NCBI RefSeq assembly: GCF_023078275.1
Contig: NC_062978.1
Location: 19,739,883 to 19,803,882 of the forward strand
DNA length: 64,000 nucleotides
Source of the DNA: Leguminivora glycinivorella
Lineage: Eukaryota > Arthropoda > Insecta > Lepidoptera > Tortricidae
Direction: 5' to 3'
Shown here: positions 10,336 through 20,597 of the stretch, one piece after another
Layout: the number at the start of each line of letters is the position of its first letter
Numbering within the stretch: the first letter of the stretch is position 1
The notes under the pieces: generated by a model
Database searches by the model: none
Told to the model about the DNA's origin: nothing
The model's input: only the letters and a program-made list of their open reading frames with translations
Position numbers and translations under genes: made by a program

Positions 10336-11568
10336 CACAGATGTCATATATTATACCATAGATCAAGCAAACGGGTCTATATTAATTCGCATAACTGAAT
10401 ACTCCTAATATGAATTGGCATACCGTTTATTACGCATAACGTTTAATACGCATATCATTATTTCGCATAACAGATTTCGTATAATGCTAATGCGCATAAT
10501 GTAAATTGTTATAACGATGAATTGGTATAAGTATAATAAGCATAACTTTGTTTCGTAGAATGTTTAAATGGCATACAAGAAAATTATATTTTCACCACAC
10601 TAACGGGTAATGGCTTACTTTTCTGTTCGAAAACAGATAGCAAAATTGCATTTTATCCACAAGAGTGCAAAGTAATTTCAAACAAATTTTAACTTGATGT
10701 CTTAAGCTAGCTGATAGAATTTTACCTATAAAATGATGATAAGTAATGTATAAATAAAATAAAGACTCCTTAACTCAAATAATCTTTTTAATTTAAGATT
10801 AGCAGATAAGTTCATAAATGCATGTATGCTTCTTAAAAATAAACAGTTTTTTTTTTATAATGCAAACATTGTAAAACATGGAAGAAATTGACCAGTTACA
10901 TTTGCCCCCCACTTGAGATTTGCCCCGCTAGTGTACCTTACTTACCCCTATTTTTTTCATGCTTAATAAGTGAGACAGTATAAAATTAAACACTCAAAAT
11001 CGAGCGCTCGAAATTGGAAAATCAGCCCCTGATTGATCCAATCGCTTTCTCCATACAGTTAGTAGGTATGGCAATTCATTTTAGGATAATTAAAGTTATA
11101 CGAAATAATAGTATGCAAATTTCAATTATGCAAATTCATTGTTATGCGAAATAAGAATTATGCATTTTTAATATTATGCTTATTCAATGTTATGAACAAT
11201 TATGTTATGCCAAATCTGTTATGCGAATTTAAATTATGCGAATTAATGATAGGCGAAATAGAGGGCACCCCAAGCAAACGTATCTACTTAGCGTGTCAAA
11301 TGAACTCAGTGAAATCCACTGAGTTGTCCGTCTTTACTCGCAGCTTGCAGCTTTCGGGCGTCAATTTTTGTAAGTTGAAGTCAACCAAAACATAAAAAAT
11401 GCCTCGTTACGTGATATTCAATTGCAACAACACAAACATTATGAACAATCAAGAGCCTGAGACATATTTAAAATTACAGGCAAGAATCAACTTCAGTACA
11501 AAATTTGACACGCTCGGCCCCTATACAAATATATGAATTTGTTTCTTCTATCTAAATTAAGTTCTGTG
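10336..11568. mobile_element. hAT-like non-autonomous element, copy 1 (interrupted)
   Basis: The ends CACAGATGTCATATAT and AAGTTCTGTG are flanked by a perfect 8-bp duplication TCACCACG (10328-10335 and 11569-11576). The body matches the inverted 43131-43453 copy except for an 899-bp insertion at 10373-11271. An 8-bp duplication and CA...TG ends fit the hAT superfamily. No transposase. Confidence 0.88.
10373..11271. mobile_element. Nested element with GCATAA-rich arms
   Basis: Insertion into the hAT-like element, flanked by AAGCAAAC at 10365-10372 and 11272-11279 (8 bp). The uninterrupted 43-kb copy has this site once. The left end starts GGGTCTAT and ATTAATTCGCATAA; the right end, reverse-complemented, starts GGGGTGCCCTCTAT and later ATTAATTCGCATAA. 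The left arm holds many CGCATAA motifs and the right arm many TTATGCG motifs, so the arms are inverted arrays around a unique centre. No coding sequence. Superfamily unassigned. Confidence 0.8.
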
Positions 11569-11586
11569 TCACCACGCTACTGTATG

Positions 11587-11850
11587 TATTGAATATAATG
11601 ATAATGAGATATTCGATAGAATCGAGTTGTGCCTAAGAGGCCACAGTACTGGCTGTTGAAGGAATACTGTCATATTTTGTATTTGGTATAGCAACCGATT
11701 CTTTGATATGTTTGTTTACGTTTTGTAAGTCAGTCGGTCAATAACAGTTCTCATGTAAACATTGAATAAATTCCTGGTGTACACTTTCTTGGTTTCCTTG
11801 TGCTATAGATCTCTGCTATATAGTGTTAGACCTGTGGGATATCCCCCACA
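11587..11850 (+). repeat. copia 5' LTR
   Basis: 264 bp, from TATTGAATATAATG to ATCCCCCACA. The placement follows from LTR identity plus the 5-bp duplication. The 5' end reads TA rather than the usual TG. Confidence 0.9.
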
Positions 11851-11868
11851 GTGGTTATGGTCCCTCGT
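11851..11868 (+). promoter_or_regulatory. copia primer-binding site
   Basis: GTGGTTATGGTCCC directly abuts the 5' LTR. The TGGTTATGG form resembles the primer-binding site of copia-type elements that prime from an internal half of initiator tRNA-Met. This is recognition from memory, not checked against a tRNA. Confidence 0.6.
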
Positions 11869-11917
11869 ACGAATCAAGAATTGTGTTAACAGTAAAAGGA
11901 AGAAATTTTCAGCGGAA

Positions 11918-14900
11918 ATGAGTAGTACTGTGAAAATTGACCAACTCAACGAGAGTAATTATGAGACCTGGAAGATCCAAGTAGAAGCAGTGTTGATAAA
12001 GAACGACGCCTGGGGATACGTTAATGGAAGTATCAAGAAGCCAGCTGGAGAAAGTGGAGAAGCCGAAGTAGCGAAATGGGAGACAGGAGATTCCAAAGCT
12101 AAGTCTGACCTAATTTTATCCATAACTCCGAGTGAATTAAGGAACCTGAGAGGTTGCAAGACATCGCGTGACGTATGGTTAAAGTTAAAGGATATTCATG
12201 CTTCCAAAGGACCTGCGAAAAAGGCTACACTGTTAAAAGAGTTGTTACTGCGTAAATTGGATGAAAACGGCGACTTGAGGGAACATGTTTTGAGATTTTT
12301 CGAAGTAATAAGCCAATTATCTGACATGGACATTGAAATGCCTGACGATTTGACATCTATAATGCTTCTGTATAGTTTACCGTCCAGTTTTGACAATTTT
12401 AGATGTGCAATAGAATCTAGAGATGCATTGCCAAAGCCAGACGCACTGAAAGTGAAGATTTTAGAAGAGGAACATTCCAGAAATCAGAAAGAATGTATAG
12501 ATAAGGCACTTCTTGTAAGAGGAAAGAGATCTTCTAAGCCAAAGAGTGGCATAGAGCAACGTCAACGCGCATGTGATGCCCCAGAGCAGGCTAGTTCGAA
12601 ATTCATTTATAAATGTTTCAAATGCCATTTACACGGTCATAAAGCCTCGGATTGTACTCAAAAGAAGAAGGAACAACGTAATGATAGTGCAAAGTATGTG
12701 TCGAACTCAAGTGATTTACATGATGTTGATTCCAATTTTGTAACATTCAATTGTGTTTCAGATGTTAATGCTGTTGGGAACGAGAATGGAAATTGGATCG
12801 TTGACAGTGGGTGTACGTCACATTTGTGTAACGATGCAGATAGATTTGGTACTTCATTACTACCGTTGTCCGGTAAGCTAAATTTAGCAACGAATTCGAG
12901 CACAGACGTACAAGGTAAGGGGACAGTTAGATTTTCTTCATGTGATAATGGTTCTAAAACTGAAGTGCAATTGCCAAATACATTATTTGTTCCGGATTTG
13001 CGATGTAACCTGATTTCAGTAGCAAAAATTACCGATCAAGGTTATAGCATTACGTTTAACAAAAATATAGCTAGTGTTCAAGATAGCTATGGTAATACTA
13101 AACTGGTCGCAAATCGTAAAGGTAATTTATATTACGTCGAGGAACATTGTGGTGTAGTGTCAGCGATTTCTGAGCGAAAGGTTGACGTATGGTCGTGGCA
13201 CGAACGTCTTGGTCATTTAAATGCGAAAGATCTTGTCCGAGTTTTAAATAAATCTGGCATGAATTTAAAGATGTCAGATGTAACAGAATTGTATGATTGT
13301 AAAATTTGTGCGAAAGGAAAAATAAGCAGGTTGCCATTTTCTAGCTCGAGTGGACTATGCAATGAAAAGTTAAAAATCAAACATAACGTGAAGATAAACG
13401 TGAAGAAAAGAAACGGATCGAGTTTTGAAATCGATAACAAAAGATCGGCAAATACTACAAATCAACCTTTATCGGTAGATGTAGAGTTCCATCCGGCTCA
13501 GACTAGTGGAAATCCGGTAGAACAGATCTCTGATCACGAGGATGTGAACATAAGGTCATCGAGTGGTCGTGATCCTGAACCCGAGAGAGAAGAGGATATT
13601 CCTGTTGAAGCCCGTCAAATGACAGATGTTCCAGGTACTGTCGCAGAACCATCTCAACATGATCATCATCAAGATGAAGTTCATGTTGATGGGGGGAGGA
13701 TAGTGAAGAGAGGTCCAGGGCGACCGCGGCTGGAGAGAGGTCATGTTGGGCGTCCTCGGAAGATATACAACACAGTTATCGTAGAACCGGATCCTGTTAT
13801 CATAGAGCCAGAGGTTGTCGTAGAGCCAGAGATTGTCGCAGAGCCAGAAGTTGCCATAGAACCAGAGGTTTCTGCGGAAGAAGGCTTTGAGTCAACTGAG
13901 GAGTATGGAGACTGCGAAGATTTCGTTGGAGTTGCCGAGATTAGTCTGAAAGAGGCCTTATCAGGTAACGAGCGAAAAGGATGGAAGGATGCAATAATGT
14001 CAGAAGTCAAAAGTTTAATTAAAAACGACACTTTTGATATCGTCAAGAAACCCATGGGCCGAAATGTCGTTGGTTGCCGATATATTTTAACGACGAAGTT
14101 AAATATCGACAAGACTGAGAAGAAGAAAGCTAGACTGGTGGCGAAAGGCTTTAGCCAACGTTACGGCGTCGATTACCAGAAAACCTTTGCGCCAGTCGCT
14201 AGACTTGATTCAGTGAGATTATTAGTTGCACTTGCAGTGGAACTGGATCTTGAAATTCATCAGTTGGACATAAATACGGCATATTTAAATGGATTATTAG
14301 AAGAAGAGATATACATGAAAGTACCAGATCTTCTTGACGAATGTTTGCAAGATTTAACACGATTGGAGCAGCCAGGTTCATTCATATATGAAAGAGCTAG
14401 CAAGTTGTTATGCGACCTGAGGTCTGGAGGCAATGTATGCAAGCTCAAGAGGTCGCTGTACGGACTAAAACAAGCTGGTAGACAGTGGAACATCAGACTG
14501 GACGAACAGCTGAAGTGCATGGGATTGCAAGCATCTTTAAATGAGCCATGCCTTTATTTTAAAAATATAGACTCGCAAACTAAACTCTTTGTATTAATTT
14601 ATGTGGATGACATACTCGTCGCATCACAAAGAGGTGAATGCATCGAACATTTCAAAAAGGAACTGGCCGAAAAGTTTGAATTGAAAGATTATGGCATTGC
14701 GAAGTATATGTTAGGCATAGAGTTTGACAGATTTGACAATGGAATGAAATTGTCACAACAAAAATATATTGACGATTTGTTAATTAAATTTAATATGAAT
14801 GAAAGTAAACCGATATCTACGCCTATGGAATTTAAGCAAAAGATAGAAAAACCGGTGAATAAGTGCAGTGCGCGTGAACAATACCCATATCGCGAAATTA

Positions 14901-15547
14901 TAGGTTCGTTGATGTATCTTTCTACGGGAACGAGACCTGATATTACGAATACGGTGGCTGTATTGAGTCAATTCCTGGATTGCCCTAACGAGGAATGTTG
15001 GAATGCAGCAAAGCGTGTCTTGAGATACCTGAAGCATACGAAACAATATGGACTTATTTACAAAAAGACAGGTAAATCATTGCATGGTTATTCGGATGCT
15101 GATTGGGGAGGTTGTTTGATAGATAGGCGTTCTTATTCTGGTTATGTTTTCATGTTAGGAGCTGGTTGTGTAAGCTGGAGATCAGAAAAACAGAGATGTG
15201 TGAGCACTTCATCTTGTCAATCGGAGTATATAAGCTTGGCATCGGCAATGAAGGAAGCTATATACCTGAACAGTTTGCTTACTGAAATTGGGTTACGTAA
15301 GTATGCACCATTATCTTTACATGTAGATAATCAGGGGGCAATATGTCTTGCGAGCGATCCAATGTTTCATTCTCGGTCCAAACATATTGATATAAAGTAT
15401 CACTTTGTGCGAAGTATATTAAAGGACAATAAGAGTATTGAGTTAAAGTACTTACCGACCGACTCAATGCTCGCCGACATATTAACGAAGGCTTTGCCTA
15501 GAGAAAAGCATTATACGTGCATGCGCGGTTTGGGCATTGCTTGTTAA
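11918..15547 (+). CDS. copia gag-pol polyprotein lacking the integrase core
   Basis: Single-frame copia polyprotein of 1209 residues. The ATG at 11918 is chosen because it starts the usual gag opening (SSTVKIDQLNESNYETWK); the frame is open further upstream but only through LTR and leader. In order: a UBN2/DUF4219-like gag; a zinc knuckle CX2CX4HX4C at 233-246; aspartic protease DSG at 296-298 (WIVDSGCTSH); the GAG-pre-integrase HHCC unit (HERLGH near 428-433, CKIC at 461-464). Directly after CAKGKISRLPF the sequence passes to an acidic linker with two AT-hook-like GRPR motifs and EPE repeats (about 598-660). No integrase DDE core is present. The copia RT follows with catalytic Asp near 784 (HQLDINTAYLNG) and YVDD at 895-898, then RNase H (SDADWGG near 1059-1065). 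The full family length is around 1400, so an in-frame internal deletion is inferred. Particle and cDNA synthesis parts look intact; integration would need help in trans. Confidence 0.95.
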   Translation: MSSTVKIDQLNESNYETWKIQVEAVLIKNDAWGYVNGSIKKPAGESGEAEVAKWETGDSKAKSDLILSITPSELRNLRGCKTSRDVWLKLKDIHASKGPAKKATLLKELLLRKLDENGDLREHVLRFFEVISQLSDMDIEMPDDLTSIMLLYSLPSSFDNFRCAIESRDALPKPDALKVKILEEEHSRNQKECIDKALLVRGKRSSKPKSGIEQRQRACDAPEQASSKFIYKCFKCHLHGHKASDCTQKKKEQRNDSAKYVSNSSDLHDVDSNFVTFNCVSDVNAVGNENGNWIVDSGCTSHLCNDADRFGTSLLPLSGKLNLATNSSTDVQGKGTVRFSSCDNGSKTEVQLPNTLFVPDLRCNLISVAKITDQGYSITFNKNIASVQDSYGNTKLVANRKGNLYYVEEHCGVVSAISERKVDVWSWHERLGHLNAKDLVRVLNKSGMNLKMSDVTELYDCKICAKGKISRLPFSSSSGLCNEKLKIKHNVKINVKKRNGSSFEIDNKRSANTTNQPLSVDVEFHPAQTSGNPVEQISDHEDVNIRSSSGRDPEPEREEDIPVEARQMTDVPGTVAEPSQHDHHQDEVHVDGGRIVKRGPGRPRLERGHVGRPRKIYNTVIVEPDPVIIEPEVVVEPEIVAEPEVAIEPEVSAEEGFESTEEYGDCEDFVGVAEISLKEALSGNERKGWKDAIMSEVKSLIKNDTFDIVKKPMGRNVVGCRYILTTKLNIDKTEKKKARLVAKGFSQRYGVDYQKTFAPVARLDSVRLLVALAVELDLEIHQLDINTAYLNGLLEEEIYMKVPDLLDECLQDLTRLEQPGSFIYERASKLLCDLRSGGNVCKLKRSLYGLKQAGRQWNIRLDEQLKCMGLQASLNEPCLYFKNIDSQTKLFVLIYVDDILVASQRGECIEHFKKELAEKFELKDYGIAKYMLGIEFDRFDNGMKLSQQKYIDDLLIKFNMNESKPISTPMEFKQKIEKPVNKCSAREQYPYREIIGSLMYLSTGTRPDITNTVAVLSQFLDCPNEECWNAAKRVLRYLKHTKQYGLIYKKTGKSLHGYSDADWGGCLIDRRSYSGYVFMLGAGCVSWRSEKQRCVSTSSCQSEYISLASAMKEAIYLNSLLTEIGLRKYAPLSLHVDNQGAICLASDPMFHSRSKHIDIKYHFVRSILKDNKSIELKYLPTDSMLADILTKALPREKHYTCMRGLGIAC

Positions 15548-15630
15548 TTGTTTACATTTTTAATAGTTGTTCTTTGATATCACTTTGTTTGTATGTTTTA
15601 TTGTGTTACAATTTATTTTGAATATGCACA

Positions 15631-15641
15631 TTAAGGGGGCG
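15631..15641 (+). promoter_or_regulatory. copia polypurine tract
   Basis: TTAAGGGGGCG immediately precedes the 3' LTR and is the expected plus-strand primer. Confidence 0.7.
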
Positions 15642-15905
15642 TATTGAATATAATGATAATGAGATATTCGATAGAATCGAGTTGTGCCTAAGAGGCCACA
15701 GTACTGGCTGTTGAAGGAATACTGTCATATTTTGTATTTGGTATAGCAACCGATTCTTTGATATGTTTGTTTACGTTTTGTAAGTCAGTCGGTCAATAAC
15801 AGTTCTCATGTAAACATTGAATAAATTCCTGGTGTACACTTTCTTGGTTTCCTTGTGCTATAGATCTCTGCTATATAGTGTTAGACCTGTGGGATATCCC
15901 CCACA
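15642..15905 (+). repeat. copia 3' LTR
   Basis: 264 bp, apparently identical to the 5' LTR, followed by the GTATG duplication. Confidence 0.93.
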
Positions 15906-15980
15906 GTATGTACATTTTAAATTAAAAAGAAAATTCACTGGTGATTCTCCCCCGGAATTTGGTGGGGGTACCACCGCACC

Positions 15981-16085
15981 GTGGCCTAGAGTGGTCTAGT
16001 GATCAGTACGTTAGCCGCGTATGCTAAAGCCGTGGGTTCGCTTCCCGGCTCAGTCCCCGGTGTAGTGAAATAAATAATATATAAA
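15981..16085 (+). mobile_element. tRNA-headed SINE
   Basis: GTGGCCTAGAGTGGTCTAGT resembles a pol III box A, and GTGGGTTCGCTTCCC at 16032-16046 resembles box B. An AT-rich tail follows. No foldable tRNA cloverleaf with a clear anticodon, so I call a SINE rather than a tRNA gene. Confidence 0.6.
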
Positions 16086-16207
16086 AAATATATTACTTTT
16101 TATTTTGTGTATGATTTATATTTCAGTTTACATAACTAAAATTCGTCTAAGTAATTGGAAATTTACCTATGCCTACTAGTTATAACGATAAAATAAAAAT
16201 ATTATTT

Positions 16208-16393
16208 TGATGAAACATGGCTAAGAACACTCCCAACTATTTCAGAGTTCAAACAAAAAAAACTAAATCACAATCGGTTTATCCGTTCGATAGCTACGAT
16301 GCAACAGACAAAAAACACTCACAAACAGACAGACAGACAGACATACACGTCAAACTTATAACTCCCTCTTGTTTTTGCGTCGGGGGTTAAAAA
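16208..16393 (-). repeat. CCCCCGAC/TGTC repeat, copy 2 (truncated)
   Basis: Contains the GCAACAGAC/TGTC block and ends in the CGACGCAAAAAC-type terminus at 16375-16393. The GGTCGGGGG end is missing. Confidence 0.8.
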
Positions 16394-16569
16394 TACCGGC
16401 GATGAGGTAACGCTTCGGTAAGCCGCGAGAATTATTGGAGGTACGCGACGGTAATTAGGGAGTCGACGCGGCAATTTGTTACTCCTAGGTAACCTAGTCA
16501 AAGTTCTCTCAGACTTTTTAAAATAAATTCATATGGGAAACAACATTTTTTTTTATTAAATACAAGCGA

Positions 16570-16895
16570 TATCACCAGGTCGAGATTTTATGAATGGACG
16601 CGGCCAGGAGTACCCAAACGCCTTTAATAAGGCCGACAGGGGGGCAGTAGAGGTAAAGGTAAGCCGCAGCTCAGATGGCTAGACGGCATATACCAGGACC
16701 TTAGGAGTGAAAAGTTGGAGAAGGAAGACCACAAATAGAGCGGACTACATACCATACATAATTATAATCGGGTAGTCCCATAAAAGGGTAGGCAGAGCAC
16801 ATGAACTACTAAGTTTCAGTACCACTCTTGGCAAAAAGGGGTTGAAAGAAATCTAAATTGTGACATTCAAATGATGATGATATATTGCCAGGTAG
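16570..16895. pseudogene. LINE 3' end fragments
   Basis: A degraded plus-strand stretch reads PQLRWLDGIYQDLRSEK, typical of a LINE C-terminus (16650-16735). A minus-strand copy of the TGCTCTGCCTACC tail follows at 16757-16850, with a trailing ATGATGAT run. Both are non-functional. Confidence 0.5.
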
Positions 16896-16974
16896 TTTAT
16901 GTTAATTAGCCTAACGAGGTGTCGAATTTTACGAAAAAAACCCGTTGTATAAAGTTAGGTGACAATGTAATATA

Positions 16975-17215
16975 TACTTACTTACTTACTTTGTTGGCGC
17001 GACGACCCAAAGTGAGTCTTGGCCTCCAACAAAAGAGCACGTCACTTTACACGGTCCAGAGCGAGTTCTTGCCAGCCCTATCTGCCCAACGATATTTAGG
17101 ATGGCCAGCAGGACGGCGTCCAGTTGGACAACCCAGATAGGCCCTCTTGACTGCCCGATTCTCACCCATCCTTATGAGATGGCCAAGCCAGCGGAGACGA
17201 TGTGCCTTGGCCTCA
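16975..17215 (-). pseudogene. LINE 3' end, minus strand
   Basis: On the minus strand one frame reads LRWLGHLIRMGENRAVKRAY and then RRPAGHPKYRWAD before breaking at stops. The tail is an AGTA repeat at 16975-16992. Same style of LINE C-terminus as at 4.2 kb but a different family. A related tail appears at 42.95-43.12 kb. Confidence 0.6.
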
Positions 17216-17507
17216 CCTATTATATTCTATTATAATGTAATATACCGTACTTCAAAATGACGAATTTAGACTCCCAAGATGCACTATAAAAGCTCACAGA
17301 GCAACGAATTTAAATATTCGTAAGTTTGCGCATTTAGGTCAAGCAACGCTTATCTGCACCAAAAGTTTCTCAAGAAATATTAAACCGGTGTTGCACGTTT
17401 TTATTCCAGCTGACAAAAGGAAAGTCCAATTTTGTCTCTCATTGTGTATTCGCTTTAGACTCGCTTTAGTCCGACCAAGCTAAGTTAACAACGGTTTTGA
17501 TTTAGAG
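17216..17507. other. No gene seen
   Basis: Non-coding flank of the next inverted-repeat element. Confidence 0.4.
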
Positions 17508-17989
17508 GATACGGTAGCGAAAATGCTAAAATGGAAAGGAGCCCCCTTTCAACTTAGGAATTTTAGTTAAATATACAAAAAAAATTGTCCATTAAGAACA
17601 ACTCAGTCAAAAGATATTTCAAAAAAAAATCTTTAAAATCGAGGTTCCGCTCTCGACTCTTTCCTCCTTCAAAACTTAATCAATCGGAACGAAATTTGAG
17701 AATCTGAATAAAAATAAAATAATCTATGTCGGACCGTTTAGATTTTTTGGTAAATTTTTTACCAATCTTGAGTATCACACCTTTTTTTGCGCCACAATGA
17801 AAAATGCCGTTTTGGAAATTTTTAATTGGCTCTAGAGTCTTTAAAAAGCAGAATATCAAAAAAATCAAAACGGTCCGACACAGATAAAAATAATAACAAT
17901 CTGTGTTAAAAAAAAACATTGCTCTGTCTTCAAAAACCAGGGAGGAAATAGTCGAAAGCGTTTGTATAGAGCATTGACCCTACCGTATC
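17508..17989. mobile_element. MITE with GATACGGTAG ends
   Basis: The left end GATACGGTAGCGAAAATGCT is mirrored by AGAGCATTGACCCTACCGTATC at the right, giving about 10 perfect and 18 imperfect terminal inverted bases over 482 bp. The interior is AT-rich and non-coding. No target duplication is evident. Confidence 0.6.
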
Positions 17990-18924
17990 GTCTTAAGATA
18001 CGTGTTAAGTAAACGCCGTGATTTGCCAGTGTCAAACTTGTGGTTGACGTACTCATTAATTTTAAAGCTCTTCCTAACAGCCTTAGCCGGGAGAATGTTA
18101 CCTGAAACAAATAAAAAATGGTATAGAAATTATAACTTAGCTGAAGTAACTAAATAAATTTATTAAGTCATTATTTTATTGTGTGGAATTGACATTGTCG
18201 ACCTATTTCTAATACTTATGTTAATTGTAGATAATATTTATTTACAAAAAGATAGATAGATGATATTTATTTACTAAATAAAACATTACTTAATCACAAC
18301 ACAAGTAACAATCACAAGATTTAAATGTTTCTGTTTACTTTTTTAAACTGTGGCGTCTTCTCTGACACTGCCTAAGTAGTACCACAATATTCTAACAGAT
18401 GGCGCTTAACGTCTGCTAATAATGCAAGAACAGAAATTTGTATTGGTCCTACATCGCGCTAACGGAGTTAGAAAGTTAGTCCTGTATAATACAGTTTCTG
18501 TTAATGTCTCGATTGACTTCAGCCCCAGAAAGTACTCTCTATTGACAACCATCATCATCTTACCACATACCAATAGCAAGGATGATTTAAATAGGATTTA
18601 CAATTTTCATACTAAGAATCGTACCTCATTTTTTTAGCGCCACCTATTAAATACTATCATAACTACACTTGTATTGTACACTACAAATGTATTTATTTCA
18701 TAATGTGTATTAACCTGATATCATGGTATTAAAATAAACAAATATGTTATTTGTTCTTATAAAAAACAAAAATATTTGGGGAAAATATGATTTTGGTCAC
18801 TTCCAGGCTGCGAAACAGCCCAGTTTTAAGCCTAAAAAATCAATACATTTCAGGGGTACGCTTTTTTGTATGGGCTCTGTCAGTCCCGTATTATAATATC
18901 GGTTTTGCCAATAGCATTTCACCC
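17990..18924. other. No gene seen
   Basis: Non-coding. A 71-codon frame at 18422-18637 has no recognisable motif. Confidence 0.4.
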
Positions 18925-19000
18925 TTTTTAGGGTTCCGTACCAAAAAGGTACAAAAGGAACCCTTATGGCGATGCTCTGTCTGTGATTTTTATTTAACTG
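18925..19000 (+). repeat. GGGTTCCGTA repeat, 5' fragment
   Basis: TTTTTAGGGTTCCGTACC, then GGAACCCTTATGGCGATG, then CTGTCTGTG: the first 75 bp of the family seen in full at 23.1-24.0 kb. Confidence 0.75.
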
Positions 19001-19340
19001 TCCTTTAATAATCTACGACATATAAATCTAACCCTAGTTGTTGTCAAGCAGTTATTTATCGAACGGCAAGTAGTATGAGACACCGGCGTCAGTTAACCCT
19101 GCCGCCGCTCGTAAATCCAGCGCGATATAATTTAACACTGCGCTGCTCGTGTGACTTGTTATGAATGCTGTGATTTACCGTGACAACGCGCTGTATGAAA
19201 AAAAAATGAAATTAGATCAAAGGGAAATTAATGTTCGCGGTAGTTTGAGAAAGTTTGATAAAAACGAAGAAATTATTTGTGTTATAAGTAATGAAAAATA
19301 ATAGATATTTATTTGAAATAACTAAACGTTAAAAACTTTT
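19001..19340. other. No gene seen
   Basis: Non-coding; a slightly GC-richer patch near 19080-19190 was not recognised. Confidence 0.35.
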
Positions 19341-19712
19341 TAATAAATAAATAATAAATATTATAGGACATCCTTACACAGATTGACTGAGGCCCACGGT
19401 AAGCTCAAAAAGGCTTGTGTTGTGGGTACTTAGACAACGATATATATAATATATAAATACTTATATACATAGAAAACATCAATGACTCAGGAACAAATAT
19501 CTGTGCTCATCACATAAATAAATGCTCTTACCGGCCATAAATAAATGGCCTTACCTTTAAAATTGTATAATCCGTGTGGCATGAGATTCTGAAATGTATG
19601 GGATCCAAATGATCCTGTGCTCATCACACAAATAAATGCCCTTACCGAAATTCGAACCCGGGACCGCGGGATAGCAGGCAGGGTCACTACCGACTGCGCC
19701 AGACCGGTCGTC
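19341..19712 (-). mobile_element. tRNA-headed SINE, chimeric copy
   Basis: The minus-strand head CGACCGGTCTGGCGCAGTCG and box B (GGGTTCGAATT) match the 40.5-kb copy. The body has the expected GATGAGCACAGATATTTG and ACAACACAAGCC segments. A part of the body is duplicated around a 58-bp foreign segment (19557-19615). Confidence 0.85.
19557..19615. repeat. 58-bp segment shared with 54.9 kb
   Basis: AAATTGTATAATCCGTGTGG through GGATCCAAATGATCC recurs at 54914-54972 with about one mismatch, in the same orientation. Confidence 0.85.
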
Positions 19713-19817
19713 AAGATTTTATATAGGTATTCAACATTTGATTAAATATTGATGTCAAGGTATAAACAATTTCCTTATTAATCAATTTTATAAATCGGTG
19801 TAAAAAAAAACTAAACG

Positions 19818-19958
19818 TACAGTCAACCCATTGGAACCCTAGGCCACTGTAAAACTATGTCATAGTGACGTTATAAATCAGATTGTAAGAAATTTCTTAC
19901 TGCTTATCATTTTGACATGGTTTTAGAGTGGCTTTAGGGTTCAAATTGGTTGACTGTA
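19818..19958. mobile_element. Tc1/mariner-type MITE (TACAGTCAACC)
   Basis: 141 bp bounded by TA, with TACAGTCAACC at the left and GGTTGACTGTA at the right. Longer imperfect arms share AACCCTA and AGTGGC-type blocks. Confidence 0.75.
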
Positions 19959-20597
19959 CAAGTTTTACTTGTTACCATTAAAGGCCATTTAACAATAACC
20001 TACAAAAACAGATAAAGATAAGATCTCATGCTCAAAAATCTGACGATCTACACTTTAACATACTTATTAAAATATAAACCAAAACACCTTATTATACAAC
20101 ACTAAAATAATGCAAACCCATAACCCTCTCCCATAAAAAAACAAAACCACAATCTGTTTTAAGATGGCGCTCAAAATAAAATTAAAGAGTAAAAACTAAT
20201 GGCTGCCATGATGGATAAGACGGGCTGTGCGTTAAATTATCTTTCAGATAAGTAACTTGTAGATGTATATCACGTCTTATTTTGTATGATTTGTTCAGGA
20301 GACACTTTCTTGATTTTGTAATGAACGTTCGGAGGACTATGGTGATGCTTATAAAGTAGAATAAACCTGGTTCAATAAAAAAAAAACATGTTTATTATTT
20401 TCTGTTTCTTCTTAAGCATTTAGTTAAGTATTAGTTACGTACTATTTGTGGCCTTTTTTAGTTTTAGCCGTAAATTGTTATTAAGACGCCACGACTGTTT
20501 TTTTGACTCAGTTAAACATCGTTGCATACAATACTTTTTCTACGACCATGCACTTAGTTTTTAATAGTTTTCTTGAATAACTTTCGTGAAATTCACA
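19959..20597. other. No gene seen
   Basis: AT-rich, with no support for genes or known repeats. Confidence 0.4.

Larger units (their letters stand above)
11587..15905 (+). mobile_element. Ty1/copia element, complete between LTRs
   Basis: A 4319-bp element bounded by GTATG target duplications (11582-11586 and 15906-15910). It has 264-bp LTRs, a primer-binding region, one long gag-pol frame and a purine tract before the 3' LTR. The LTRs look identical base for base, which implies recent insertion. It lands 10 bp beyond the end of the hAT-like element. Confidence 0.95.

Noticed and set aside
11762..11917. Upstream start for the copia polyprotein
   Set aside because: The extension begins at a TTG inside the LTR and runs through the primer site; the ATG at 11918 begins the gag-like sequence.
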